Assembly: GCF_001189235.2 (NCBI RefSeq)
Contig: NZ_LFIP02000007.1
Span: 63,249-127,248 of the forward strand
Length of the DNA stretch: 64,000 nucleotides
From: Bradyrhizobium embrapense
GTDB lineage: Bacteria > Pseudomonadota > Alphaproteobacteria > Rhizobiales > Xanthobacteraceae
Reading direction: 5' to 3'
Of the stretch, positions 38,456 to 47,746 are shown piece after piece. The notes under the pieces are model-generated. The model ran no database searches, had not been told where the DNA came from, and saw only the letters and a list, made by a program, of their open reading frames with translations. Every line of letters starts with the position of its first letter. The stretch's first letter is position 1. The translations under genes were made by a program, and so were the position numbers.

Positions 38456-38567
38456 TCGAACCATCGGCTGTCCTCCCTCCGCCGATGGAAGTCGGCGATG
38501 TGTCCGCATCGCTCCCCTCAGACTTAACTTTCGCCCGGCCGGCTAAGCGCGGCCGGGCTTCTTTTGT
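38456..38567 (+). ncRNA. Putative sRNA with CCTCCC loop, copy 1
   Basis: A hairpin CCATCGGC (38461-38468)/GCCGATGG (38481-38488) presents the loop TGTCCTCCCTCC. A second pyrimidine-rich stretch GCTCCCCTC follows near 38511, then a strong terminator (38533-38567). The same layout recurs at 59774-59877 with different bases in the stems, that is, with compensating changes. Exposed CCTCCC resembles the anti-Shine-Dalgarno loops of cuckoo/CcsR-type alphaproteobacterial sRNAs. Confidence 0.55.
38533..38567 (+). terminator. Rho-independent terminator
   Basis: GCCCGGCC (38533-38540) pairs with GGCCGGGC (38551-38558), followed by TTCTTTTGT. Confidence 0.75.
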
Positions 38568-38626
38568 CCGAGTTCGGTCGAGATGATCCAGAGAGCAAAC
38601 GCGTTATGAGCGGGTCAGCGTCCGGG

Positions 38627-38652
38627 AAGAGAGAGGGAGAGAGAGAGAGAGT
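38627..38652. repeat. GA-rich simple repeat
   Basis: About 26 bp of GA dinucleotides just downstream of the metE stop (on the metE strand this is TC-rich). Confidence 0.6.
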
Positions 38653-38656
38653 AGGA

Positions 38657-41002
38657 TCAATGACTTGTCCGATCGGAGGCCGCGCGCAGTTGCCGGGCGG
38701 CGGCGACCATGTTGATCAGCGCCGGGCGAACCTCCTCCCATTTGCGCGTCTTTAGACCACAGTCCGGATTTACCCAGAGCTGCGAATCCTGCAGCCGCTG
38801 CCGAGCCAATGCTATCAGCTCCTTCATTTCGCTCGCCTCGGGAATGCGGGGAGAATGGATGTCATATACGCCCGGCCCAATTTGATTGGGATATTTGTAG
38901 TTCCTGAACGCGTCGAGCAGCTCCATCTTCGAGCGCGACGTCTCGATCGAGATGACATCCGCATCCATCGCAGCAATAGCGTCGATGATGTCATTAAACT
39001 CCGAATAGCACATATGCGTATGAATCTGGGTCTGATCTGCAACGCCTGATGAGCAAATGCGGAAGCTATCGACGGCCCATTGAAGGTAGGCCGCCCACTC
39101 CGATCGGCGCAATGGCAACCCTTCGCGGAGGGCCGCTTCGTCGATCTGGATCATGCTCGCACCGGCTATCTCGAGATCGCGGACTTCGTCGCGGATCGCC
39201 AGAGCGATCTGCCGGCAGACCTCGCCTCTTGGAATATCATCGCGAACAAACGACCAGTTCAAGATCGTCACCGGTCCGGTTAACATTGCCTTTACCGGCT
39301 TACTAGTCAATGATTGCGCGTAGAGCCACCAATCGACCGTGATCGGTTTTGGCCGCAAAACATCTCCGAACAGGATCGGTGGCCTGACACAGCGCGAGCC
39401 ATAGGATTGTACCCAACCATTCCTGGTAAATGCGAATCCGGCGAGTTGCTCGCCGAAGTACTGCACCATGTCATTACGCTCGAACTCGCCGTGCACAAGG
39501 ACGTCCAGACCAATGTCCTCCTGCCAACGCAGAGCGCGCGCGGTCTCCTCCTTGAGGAACTTGTCGTATTGCTCGTCGCTTATGGCGCCTTGCGCATGTG
39601 CTGCGCGCGCATTACGGACCTCTGGGGTTTGCGGGAAGGATCCAATCGTCGTGGTGGGAAAGGCCGGTAGTCCAAAGCGCTTGCGTTGGATGTCGGCTCG
39701 ACGGACAAATGGGCTGGCGCGCCGGCCCATGGCCTGGTCGATAGCTCGCATCCGCACCGCGAGATCGGCATCGCGGATCTTTGGTGAAGTCCGGCGGAAC
39801 GTCACGGCCGACTGCGATTCAGCAAGACTTTCAGCGACATCGTGATCGCCCGCGAGTGCCCGCGCCAGGATCGCAAGCTCACGCATCTTCTGTACCGAAA
39901 AGGCAAGCCAGCTCTTGAGATCGGGTTCAAGTCCGGTCTCGAGTTCAACATCGACGGGCACATGAAGCAGCGAGCAGGACGGAGCAATCTGGACATGACC
40001 TCTGCCCAGCTTCGCAATCACGGGATCCAGTTGCTGGCGGAGCGTCGACAGGTTTGACCGCCATACATTTCGCCCATCGATGACGCCGAGGGACATGACG
40101 AGGTCACTTCGGCGGGCAGCAATGATTCGGCCCAACAGGTTCGGCGCGCGGACCAAATCCACGTGCAGTCCGGCAACGGGCATGTTCAAAGCCGTGTCCA
40201 GATTATCGCCGAGATCGCCGAAATAGCTCGCGATCATGATCTTGACGTCAGGAACTTCCCTGGTGAGCCGATCGTAGACGTGTAGCAATGATCTTCGCGT
40301 CCCCTCCTCCAGATCAAGGACCAGGCAGGGCTCGTCGCATTGAACCCAGCTTGCTCCCCGTTTGGCCAGTTCTTGCAGAACTTCGACATAGACCGGTATC
40401 AGCTCGTCCAGGAGCGACAGCGGCTGGAACGCAGGATCCGCGCTCTTGCCAAGCTTCAAGAATGTGACCGGCCCGATCAGCACAGGGCGGGTCTGGAACC
40501 CGAGGGCCTTAGCTTCCTCGTACTCCTCGATAGGCTTTCGCGAGGACAGGCGGAACGTCTGTCCCCGATGAAATTCAGGGACCATGTAGTGGTAGTTGGT
40601 GTCGAACCACTTGGTCATCTCCTGTGCGGGTGCGCCATATCCACCCGATCCGTGGCTGCTACTCGCAGTCTGGCGGCCCCACTGTGAACCGCGGGCCATC
40701 TCGAAGTACGTCTTGAGCGAAACCGGTTCGGTTTCCGAGGCGTAGACTTCCGGGATAGCACCAACCATGACAGAGGTGTCGAGCACCTGATCGTACAACG
40801 AGAAATCGTTCGACGGAATGACAGTGACACCGAGGGAGTTTTGGCGGGCCCAGTTGGCAGCGCGCAGGCCAGCTGCGTCCTCGAGCAATCGCTGTTCGCT
40901 GACTGCGCCGGCCCAGTAACTTTCAAGCGCGCGTTTGAGCTCGCGCCTTGGACCGATCCGTGGCGTTCCAAGCGTGGCAACCGGAAGGGAGAGAAGAGAC
41001 AT
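38657..41002 (-). CDS. metE: MetE, cobalamin-independent methionine synthase
   Basis: A 781-residue enzyme with two TIM-barrel halves. Zinc and substrate motifs are present: HTHMCYSEFNDI near residue 650, DADVISIETSRS, and PDCGLKTRKWEEV near the end. It transfers a methyl group from 5-methyl-THF(Glu3) to homocysteine. I chose the ATG at 41002 (MSLLSLPVATLGTPRIG); the upstream in-frame extension to 41173 reads through the riboswitch and is not protein-like. A cobalamin riboswitch lies 111 nt upstream, so the enzyme should be made when B12 is scarce. Intact. Confidence 0.93.
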   Translation of the reverse strand: MSLLSLPVATLGTPRIGPRRELKRALESYWAGAVSEQRLLEDAAGLRAANWARQNSLGVTVIPSNDFSLYDQVLDTSVMVGAIPEVYASETEPVSLKTYFEMARGSQWGRQTASSSHGSGGYGAPAQEMTKWFDTNYHYMVPEFHRGQTFRLSSRKPIEEYEEAKALGFQTRPVLIGPVTFLKLGKSADPAFQPLSLLDELIPVYVEVLQELAKRGASWVQCDEPCLVLDLEEGTRRSLLHVYDRLTREVPDVKIMIASYFGDLGDNLDTALNMPVAGLHVDLVRAPNLLGRIIAARRSDLVMSLGVIDGRNVWRSNLSTLRQQLDPVIAKLGRGHVQIAPSCSLLHVPVDVELETGLEPDLKSWLAFSVQKMRELAILARALAGDHDVAESLAESQSAVTFRRTSPKIRDADLAVRMRAIDQAMGRRASPFVRRADIQRKRFGLPAFPTTTIGSFPQTPEVRNARAAHAQGAISDEQYDKFLKEETARALRWQEDIGLDVLVHGEFERNDMVQYFGEQLAGFAFTRNGWVQSYGSRCVRPPILFGDVLRPKPITVDWWLYAQSLTSKPVKAMLTGPVTILNWSFVRDDIPRGEVCRQIALAIRDEVRDLEIAGASMIQIDEAALREGLPLRRSEWAAYLQWAVDSFRICSSGVADQTQIHTHMCYSEFNDIIDAIAAMDADVISIETSRSKMELLDAFRNYKYPNQIGPGVYDIHSPRIPEASEMKELIALARQRLQDSQLWVNPDCGLKTRKWEEVRPALINMVAAARQLRAASDRTSH

Positions 41003-41112
41003 AGCGCTAACCCCGTAGTTGGGGGCAAAGGCCATGGCGGACGCTAGCACAATCGCCCGAGGGCGGTTGCTTGGCGCACCACCGGGACACCCCGCCCGTG
41101 GACGTATATGTG

Positions 41113-41296
41113 GTCGAGGCAGGTCTCCTGGCTCGCGGGTCATCGCTGCTGTCCGGCCTTCCCGAAGCCGCACAGGCTTCAGTGACTTTGTTGGACAGCG
41201 GCTCGCCGCTTACAGTTGCGGGGGCAGCGCCGGCCTGTTCACCGGCTTCCCTCTTAGCTCCGGATCAAGCGCGACCGGAGAACCTCGACGACTTGG
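41113..41296 (-). promoter_or_regulatory. Cobalamin riboswitch controlling metE
   Basis: On the minus strand: AAGAGGGAAGCCGGTGAA, then GGCGCTGCCCCCGCAACTG, TAAGCGGCGAG, a GTCACTGAAGCC arm, GCGATGACCCGCGAGCC and AGGAGACCTGCCTCGACC. These are the conserved blocks of the B12 class in order. MetE repression by B12 through this RNA is established in many bacteria. Confidence 0.92.
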
Positions 41297-41663
41297 ATTA
41301 TCGGCTACAGACCGCTTCCGTCAACCTCTCAGATGGCACTCTCACTTCAATGCCGCCATCGGTGACTCCAATGGCCATTTAACGCCGAAAGTTGACCACG
41401 ATTGGAAGCTCTCTCCGATACATGTGTCGAGAGAATTGTCGAAGGCGCAATTCGCGGCGCTTCCAACGCGCCAGCATCCTGTCTCTCGACAGTCGAGAAT
41501 CGCCGCCGGGGGCAAAACATCTGCGCAACCATTCATCAGCATGCCCGGCGCGCATGTTGACTTATGAGCCCACCAATCCTGATAGGCGACTTGCGGTCTC
41601 TGATGCCGATAATACTCGGGCACGCATATCGATTCGCCTCAACGCACACTGGGGAGGCCCGTA

Positions 41664-41810
41664 ATGAAAATGGCTGTTTGGAGCGCCGTCGGCGTATTTG
41701 CTGTCACCGTCTTTGCGGTCAGCCTGTTCAGGAGGCTGCTGACAGCGTTCATGAATCAATCCGTCAGTCAGACGCTCTCGAGAATGTTGAGCAACTTGAG
41801 AGGAAGCTAG
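41664..41810 (+). CDS. Tiny membrane protein
   Basis: A 48-residue product with one membrane helix, MKMAVWSAVGVFAVTVFAVS, then a polar tail ending SNLRGS. GGGGAGG lies 7-8 bases before the ATG. No family known. Confidence 0.5.
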   Translation: MKMAVWSAVGVFAVTVFAVSLFRRLLTAFMNQSVSQTLSRMLSNLRGS

Positions 41811-41862
41811 CGCGACTTGATCGCTTTTCGCTTACCCGGCCGGCGCGACTGGAAACAGCGGC

Positions 41863-42060
41863 TCATCCAACCATGAATGCGTAATCGAGGCAGCTGGACG
41901 ACTGACCGTGTGCGTAGGCTTCCGAACGATTCCAACGCCCGGCGATGATGAGCGTTTTTTGCTTATTATCGTTTGCGAGCCGGTAGAGATCGCGGGCGTT
42001 CGGGTGACCACACCGACCGGACGGTCCGACAATCTTTAAAAATGCTTCCCGATTTCTCAT
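41863..42060 (-). CDS. Small orphan protein, uncertain
   Basis: A 65-residue frame, MRNREAFLKIVGPSGRCGHPNARDLYRLANDN..., which is compositionally protein-like. No clear ribosome site. It could be chance. Confidence 0.3.
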   Translation of the reverse strand: MRNREAFLKIVGPSGRCGHPNARDLYRLANDNKQKTLIIAGRWNRSEAYAHGQSSSCLDYAFMVG

Positions 42061-42459
42061 CCGTAAACCGGCAGCGCCCTTCGCTTACGCCTCGAAGATC
42101 GGCGCGACAAAGCTGAGCAAGCCCGCGCTGATCGGCGGATTGGAAACATTGAAACGAGCGGAGGTCGGAAAGCCGACAAACGCTGCACGAATCCGGCGCG
42201 ATTTACCGGGTATTTCCTGGCACGAAGGATGCAGGCTCAAGATGCCCGGGCTTCTCCCCCTGGGCAGGTCCAGCACAGCAAATTGAGGTTGTCGCTGGCC
42301 CACTGAAGTTAGCGGCGCGTGACGTCGAGTGGGCTGCGCCTGCTCGCGCGGGACATCGGCAGGCGCCCGCGTCACGTTGCCGCTAACTTCTTCCAATCGA
42401 GGATAGCATTGAAGGCTGCCGCTTTGACGTGTGGATGCAAAACCGATGGTCCTGCCGCT

Positions 42460-43293
42460 ATGAAGAGAATGTCTGCAAGAGCCACGCTTTGTCTCTGTCA
42501 ATTGCTGATTTTCCTTGCTGGCCTGGTTGCGACGGGCAACAGTGCGCGAGCCGGCGAAAACGCGCTTGTCGAGCGAGTCAAGTCAACCTGGCGAGCACGA
42601 GACGGTGAGACAATCGAGCACATTGTTTCCAAAGTCTCGAAAGTGGCTCACTTCGTCCCTCGAAACTGGGGAATCGCCGAAGGCATCGACCACACCGAGT
42701 ATGTTTATCTTTCCTGGACCAGACGCCAGGATAACATATCAGACGAACATTACGTTATTACCTGGAAGGTGGGGACCGACGGAAAGATTGAAGTTGCGTC
42801 TCCCTATGCAAAGCCCATCGAACTCGGCTGGCGTGCCCTCGCGCTTTCACTCATCGCCAGTGAAGTCACCGACGGAGAAAAAGACGCAAACCTTCGTTTT
42901 CTGCATGATCCGGTCAATTTCAACTTTGTGACGACCGCGCGGGGCAAGCTCGGAGATCTACTGCGGCGCGGCCGCTGTCATATCATCGAACCTGTTGTCG
43001 TGGATTACGTGACGGCGGCGAATGATAAGCCGACCGAGAAAGCGAACCGTTGGCGCGTTCTGCTGTTGGTGAACTGCAACATACCAGGCCCGCGTTATTT
43101 TACGGAGAATGGCGTCATCACCTTCGAGAAGCGCGAGGGGCACGATTGGGAGCCGCAATCTTTCCTTGCCAAGAGGATTGCGACCTCTCCTCCCGGCTCT
43201 TGGTTCCGTCACATAGAGCCAAACGAACGGGAGGCGTTGGAGGGGGTGCGAAAGGCCTCGGCAAATAATCAGGACGGCAGCGCTACTCCTTGA
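42460..43293 (+). CDS. Secreted protein of unknown function
   Basis: A 277-residue protein with a signal peptide (MKRMSARATLCLCQLLIFLAGLVATGNSARAG, cleaved near AGE). The mature part has many aromatic and charged residues and repeated beta-type stretches (EYVYLSWTRRQDNISDEHYVITWKV, RWRVLLLVNCNIPGPRYF). Start at 42460 chosen because the upstream in-frame stretch from 42319 precedes the signal peptide. No domain recognised. It may sit in the periplasm. Neighbours give no clue. Confidence 0.6.
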   Translation: MKRMSARATLCLCQLLIFLAGLVATGNSARAGENALVERVKSTWRARDGETIEHIVSKVSKVAHFVPRNWGIAEGIDHTEYVYLSWTRRQDNISDEHYVITWKVGTDGKIEVASPYAKPIELGWRALALSLIASEVTDGEKDANLRFLHDPVNFNFVTTARGKLGDLLRRGRCHIIEPVVVDYVTAANDKPTEKANRWRVLLLVNCNIPGPRYFTENGVITFEKREGHDWEPQSFLAKRIATSPPGSWFRHIEPNEREALEGVRKASANNQDGSATP

Positions 43294-43745
43294 GCACCGA
43301 GCGGGTCGGGCCAACAGCAAGACCGATACGCTGAAATAGTGACGCGTCCAGCTATGCCAGCAGCAGGCAAGTCTTTCTCCGGCCTGCAAGCCCCCAATCG
43401 AGAAAGCCAGGCATCAGGATGGCGCTCGCCTCTTCGGACGAGTAGGCGGCGGAACCAGCACAAAAAGACACATCCGCTCTCGCCAGCGCGACGTGTCATG
43501 CTTCACGGACCAAGCGAGGCGATGCTGAGGCCAAGCCCGACCCGGCGTGCGCGCAGCGCATCGCGCGACCAACAAGCACCCGCGGGAGCGAGTGCAGCGA
43601 CGAGACCGGTTTAAGAGGGACCCCGGGAACGGGGCAGTGATAGCGACGCCGGCATCCTCAATGGCGGCGGGACCCTTTCCCGAGTGCCCCCGGCGAGGAG
43701 CTCCGCAGCCTTGCTGCGAGGATGAAAGATCGAACTGAGCTTAAT
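43294..43745. other. GC-rich intergenic region
   Basis: Contains several GC-rich inverted segments near 43550-43700 (for example CCCCGGGAACGGGG) but no convincing gene or named RNA. Confidence 0.35.
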
Positions 43746-43928
43746 CTAAATTTCCTCGCGCGCATTCGTCTGCGCGTCATAGATCTTGATTTGAAGCGTG
43801 GGAAAACGCTTCTTTAGTTCTGCTCCACCAGCCCGGGCGCCGTCTCTGGTTGCGAATTCGGCCTTGAGCCGGCCGTCCACTTCTAGCGCGTAACAAGAGA
43901 CCGGCAATTCGGGGGTGGCCATAACCAT
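43746..43928 (-). CDS. Small conserved orphan protein, copy 2
   Basis: A 60-residue paralog of the product at 12010-12204. Shared features are the start MVxA/S, LEVDGxLKxEFATRDGA, and a C-terminal YDAxTxxREE. About 60 percent of aligned residues agree by eye. Function unknown; two copies in one island suggest it is maintained by selection. Confidence 0.7.
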   Translation of the reverse strand: MVMATPELPVSCYALEVDGRLKAEFATRDGARAGGAELKKRFPTLQIKIYDAQTNAREEI

Positions 43929-44775
43929 TTCAATCCCATTGTGCGGCGAGGCGGTTGAACATGATGACTAGCGTGAGTCGCCCAAGTCCCGCCAGCGCGA
44001 ATGCCGCAATGCCTGACTGCAGACACGTGTTGTGGATTAATTCATCGCTCTGAAATCGCGACCAGATCGCAACTCGCAAGAGTGCGAGGACGCCTTTGCA
44101 CCGCGGCCCGTAAAAGCCGTCCCACATCATTCCGCACGCTACGCCGAACCGTGCTTTCTTCCGTTCGACGAGCATCGACGGCCGGCCAGGCCTATGGAAG
44201 TCATTTCGCGCGCAGCGTTTCAGGGCAATGACGGTCGCGGATGCGGCCCACCGTGTAAGTGAAGCATGGTTGCTCTGTGCCGTGGAACCAATCGAGAGGC
44301 CGATCTCTTTTGAGCAATCACTCTAATCGTGCCTTGCCAAGCCTCCACTTTCCTTACCATTAACCGCGTGCAGTCCTGTCGAACGATAGAGACTTAGCAG
44401 TGCGGCTTCTTCCGCTCGGCGGTGAAGACTAGCACACGACCGCTTTTTCCGAGCCCTTGGAGAAATAGCGTGCCAAGCGCCCTTCCCGGGTCGTGAGTCC
44501 AGCGCTGAAAACATGCGGGAATATGTCCGGGAGAGAGGGAGCGAGCTTCGGATCCCAGAGCCGCATCGGAAAATACCCCCGAAGAAATCTCTTGAATCTC
44601 ACCCAGCGTCAGGTCGTAGGCTGAAAGTATAAGCAAGCTTCCACAAAAGCGCTTCCAAAAGCATTGTCGAAAGATGCCGACCAGACGACGACCTGTGCGC
44701 TCAGCAGTCGGCTGTGACGACACCAGTTCGCTGCGATGTTGTGAGCCGATGAACCAAGAGCGAAAGGATATCAGG
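43929..44775. other. Gene-poor stretch
   Basis: Minus frames 43930-44175 and 44394-44876 lack start support, and the latter overlaps the nuclease gene. Nothing else seen. Confidence 0.4.
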
Positions 44776-45501
44776 ATGAAGTACCGCGTAATGATGGCAG
44801 CATTGCTCGCCATCATCGCGTCTCCCGTTTGCGCGGCGAAACTGAGCGGTGCTCCCCAAATCCTCGACGCCAACACGATAGAGATCGCGCAAACGCGAAT
44901 TCGGCTCTCCGGTATCGAGGCCCCCGAGACTGATCAGATTTGCCTGGATACTCATGGTCAGAAATGGGCCTGCGGGGTAGCTGCTCGTGATGCCCTTATC
45001 AACTACTCGAATGGACGAATATGGGATTGTCAGACCGCAGGAGTAGACAAGTACGGCAGGTTTCTCGGCAGTTGCTTCGTCGAGGGCCAGGACGTGAACG
45101 CCTGGATGGTAAGCTCCGGCTGGGCACTGTCATCCGGTCCATCCGCGCATGTTTACCTCATCAATGAGGTGGTGGCGAGCAATGCCTTTGCCGGCCTGTG
45201 GTCGGGGGCATTCATCACCCCTTGGGACTGGCGCCGCCGCAACAAGAGCACGATCATTGTCGGCGCGAGCTCGGTGCCGAACAAAGCCCAGGAACTCCTG
45301 CTCGGATCTGCTCTGCTATCTGACCCGCCCTCCCCCGACTGCGTGATAAAGGGCACCGTCGACGGTAACGGCGAGCGCACGTATCACTCTCCGGGACAAA
45401 TCAGTTACGGACAAATCGACATGACGAAGAAGCCGGCTGAACGCTGGTTCTGTAGCGAAAACGAGGCCGAAGCCATGGGTTGGCATAGAGCCGCGCGATA
45501 G
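44776..45501 (+). CDS. Secreted thermonuclease-family protein
   Basis: A 241-residue protein with a signal peptide (MKYRVMMAALLAIIASPVCA) and a staphylococcal-nuclease-like domain: IRLSGIEAPETDQ and DKYGRFLGSCFVEGQDVNAWMVSSGWA. The first catalytic Arg and Glu and the later Arg of KYGR are recognisable. A second domain fills the C-terminal 100 residues. AGGATATCAGG lies before the ATG. Substrate may be nucleic acid, but many SNase-like homologues have other roles. Confidence 0.75.
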   Translation: MKYRVMMAALLAIIASPVCAAKLSGAPQILDANTIEIAQTRIRLSGIEAPETDQICLDTHGQKWACGVAARDALINYSNGRIWDCQTAGVDKYGRFLGSCFVEGQDVNAWMVSSGWALSSGPSAHVYLINEVVASNAFAGLWSGAFITPWDWRRRNKSTIIVGASSVPNKAQELLLGSALLSDPPSPDCVIKGTVDGNGERTYHSPGQISYGQIDMTKKPAERWFCSENEAEAMGWHRAAR

Positions 45502-45512
45502 AGGTCCTATCC

Positions 45513-46256
45513 ATGCGTGCAAACTATCCACAGGGCACTCCGTATCCGACCGAGGTCCCTCCATCCCGCCGCTCGCTGTTACTGTTCGCTCTTTCGGCAT
45601 CTGTCGTGCCGTTTGCCGGCAACATTGTCGACGCGAAGCAAGCAACAGCGCCGCCGAAGCCGGATAATCAGCTCTCGCCCGATGCTGCACTGAAGCGGCT
45701 GATGGAGGGTAACGATCGTTATGTGCAGAGCGCGTCGCGAGGGCGCGATCTGGAACGCGAGCGCCGACTTTTAGTCGATGGCCAGAATCCATATGCGGCG
45801 GTTCTGAGCTGCGCCGATTCGCGGGTAGCGCCCGAGCTTGCCTTCGACAGCGGACTTGGTGATTTGTTCATATGCCGCCTCGCCGGTAACTTCGTCAACG
45901 ATGACACGCTAGCGAGCCTGGAGTACGCAGTCGCCGTACTGAACACGCCGTTGATCCTGGTACTCGGTCACGATCACTGCGGCGCGATAGAGGCCACCAT
46001 CAACTCGCTTGACGAAGGCAAGCCGGCACCGGGACATATCCGCTCCCTCGTCAGCGCGCTTGCGCCTGCCGTAAGAGGGACCGGCCACCAACCAGGTGAT
46101 AGCTCCGCCGATGTGATCCGGCAGAATGTGATCGATAACGTCAATAAACTCAAATCCGCCAGCCCGATCCTGAACCCAGCTGTTGAGCAAAAAACACTCG
46201 CGATCGTCGGCGGTCTATATCGGCTCGAAACCGGCAGGGTCGACGTATTGGGCTGA
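45513..46256 (+). CDS. Exported beta-carbonic anhydrase
   Basis: A 247-residue protein. The N-terminus has RRSLLLFALSASVVPFAG, a Tat/Sec-like signal. The zinc site is Cys100 and Asp102/Arg104 of SCADSR, with His153 and Cys156 of GHDHCGA. It interconverts CO2 and bicarbonate, here outside the cytoplasm. It starts 12 bp after the nuclease stop, so the two may be co-transcribed. Intact. Confidence 0.85.
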   Translation: MRANYPQGTPYPTEVPPSRRSLLLFALSASVVPFAGNIVDAKQATAPPKPDNQLSPDAALKRLMEGNDRYVQSASRGRDLERERRLLVDGQNPYAAVLSCADSRVAPELAFDSGLGDLFICRLAGNFVNDDTLASLEYAVAVLNTPLILVLGHDHCGAIEATINSLDEGKPAPGHIRSLVSALAPAVRGTGHQPGDSSADVIRQNVIDNVNKLKSASPILNPAVEQKTLAIVGGLYRLETGRVDVLG

Positions 46257-46366
46257 CGCTGATGCCTTCGCGCTATCGTCCAGCCGGTGTGCCCTCGCCC
46301 CCTCAATCAACTGACACAACATTCGCGGATACGGTGCTGTCCTAGTTAGGACGCTCGATGAACAAA

Positions 46367-46555
46367 CTAGGACACTTGGGGGATCGGTGTTGATGGAGCC
46401 GCCTTCCTGACAATCGTCAGCCGGCAGCTAACGGCCGCTTCGGTGCGGCCCATGTGAATGGCTATCTCTCGGAGCGTAAGCCCCGGTACGCCGGTGAGCG
46501 CGATCAGCGCAATGTCATCCTCAGGCGTCCAATGCTTGGCTCGGTTGATCGGCAT
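46367..46555 (-). CDS. Small SANT/Myb-like HTH protein
   Basis: A 62-residue protein, MPINRAKHWTPEDDIALIAL then a recognition-helix pattern (TLREIAIHMGRTEAAVSCRL). It resembles the SANT-like small protein at 18526-18711. The ATG at 46555 was chosen over an upstream in-frame ATG at 46585. Likely DNA-binding; target unknown. Confidence 0.6.
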   Translation of the reverse strand: MPINRAKHWTPEDDIALIALTGVPGLTLREIAIHMGRTEAAVSCRLTIVRKAAPSTPIPQVS

Positions 46556-46946
46556 AGAGCGTCCCCCACAAACTGCGCCGGTCACTCCTTGGTAACCGAT
46601 GGGATTTGGGGTGGCCTATCCGTGCGATTACGGGGCCGTTTTCTTTTAGGTCACGTAGGCTGCCGTGCCTAAGTGAATGCGGGAACACCTGCTCCACCGC
46701 AAACTGACGACATGCTCAGATTTGATCATCACATGGACGGTGTCGAGTACAGCTTCGTCGGATTGGCTGATTCACTCGTCGCGCCGATCGCTAGTGTGAG
46801 CTGTCTCTTCATCTGGTGACGCTCGCCACCTCCAAGGCGTCGCCCACCGCCCCAGCGTGTGCCCCCTCGCTGGGGCCGTTTCTTTGGAACTGCCGTTTCA
46901 GTGCGTCAGCGAGCGGAACAGCATGGAAAGGGAATCTACGGTCAAG
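46556..46946. other. Intergenic, no gene seen
   Basis: Short frames only. Confidence 0.35.
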
Positions 46947-47195
46947 TCACGATTCTTCAAGTAGTGACAGGCGCTGTAGAGATGACCGAAAATCGTATTC
47001 GCGCGGATTTGGCTCGTAAGACCAGCACAGGCGATACGACAAATCGAAGGCTACCATCTGATTGTGGAAGGCCTCGTAGAACATGGGGAAGCGGCTCATC
47101 TGCTGGCTATCGCCGTAGCTGAGACCCAAAACCTCACCCGTTTCTACCTGCTCCAGTGCGCCGTACTGACTGGCCTCGAACTCGATGTCGGTCAC
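46947..47195 (-). CDS. Small acidic orphan protein
   Basis: An 82-residue product from a GTG start with GGAG about eight bases upstream. The sequence (MTDIEFEASQYGALEQVETGEV...FRSSLQRLSLLEES) has normal codon use and an acidic, aromatic-rich composition. No family recognised. Confidence 0.5.
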   Translation of the reverse strand: MTDIEFEASQYGALEQVETGEVLGLSYGDSQQMSRFPMFYEAFHNQMVAFDLSYRLCWSYEPNPREYDFRSSLQRLSLLEES

Positions 47196-47746
47196 GATGT
47201 TGCTCCATCGTCAGATGATAACCATCTGTCGAGCTTGGCTGTCTTCGCAGCATGATGACTTGTGCTTAACAGGGATCATTCCAGCGACGCTGCTCCATCG
47301 GCGGCCGTGAAAGTGATTGCTGACCGCGCGACATGGGTACGATCCGGCGATCGGTCGGGTATATTGATTTCAGTACGCCTTCAATATCGAACAGGTTCAG
47401 AACCTGTACGATGCGTACCGTCCGATCCTGGCTATCAAGCAGGACTAAAGATTACATACAGAAGAATTGCGACGAAGATGGCTGTCCAGCCAACCGATGA
47501 TATGAACAGTGCTACTCGCGTCGACATCATGCTTTTTCTCCTTCGGCAGCCAACGAAGCCGCCAGTGTCGGAAAGAGCAACCTCGTCGAAATTATGTCGA
47601 GTTCATACTTGCGCCGCATAAAGCGGAACTAACGCGCACGGAACGTCGCGATCACCGACCGGCGGGAAGATTCGCAGCGCCCCGGCCCATTCCTCGGAAG
47701 ATCGTTGACCGATCCGGATGCCGACAAGCATCATGATTGTGGGACC
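47196..47746. other. Intergenic, no gene seen
   Basis: Only short plus-strand frames with no start or domain support. Confidence 0.35.

Noticed and set aside
43540..43740. GC-rich region as a named RNA (RNase P or tmRNA)
   Set aside because: No conserved RNase P or tmRNA motif could be found.
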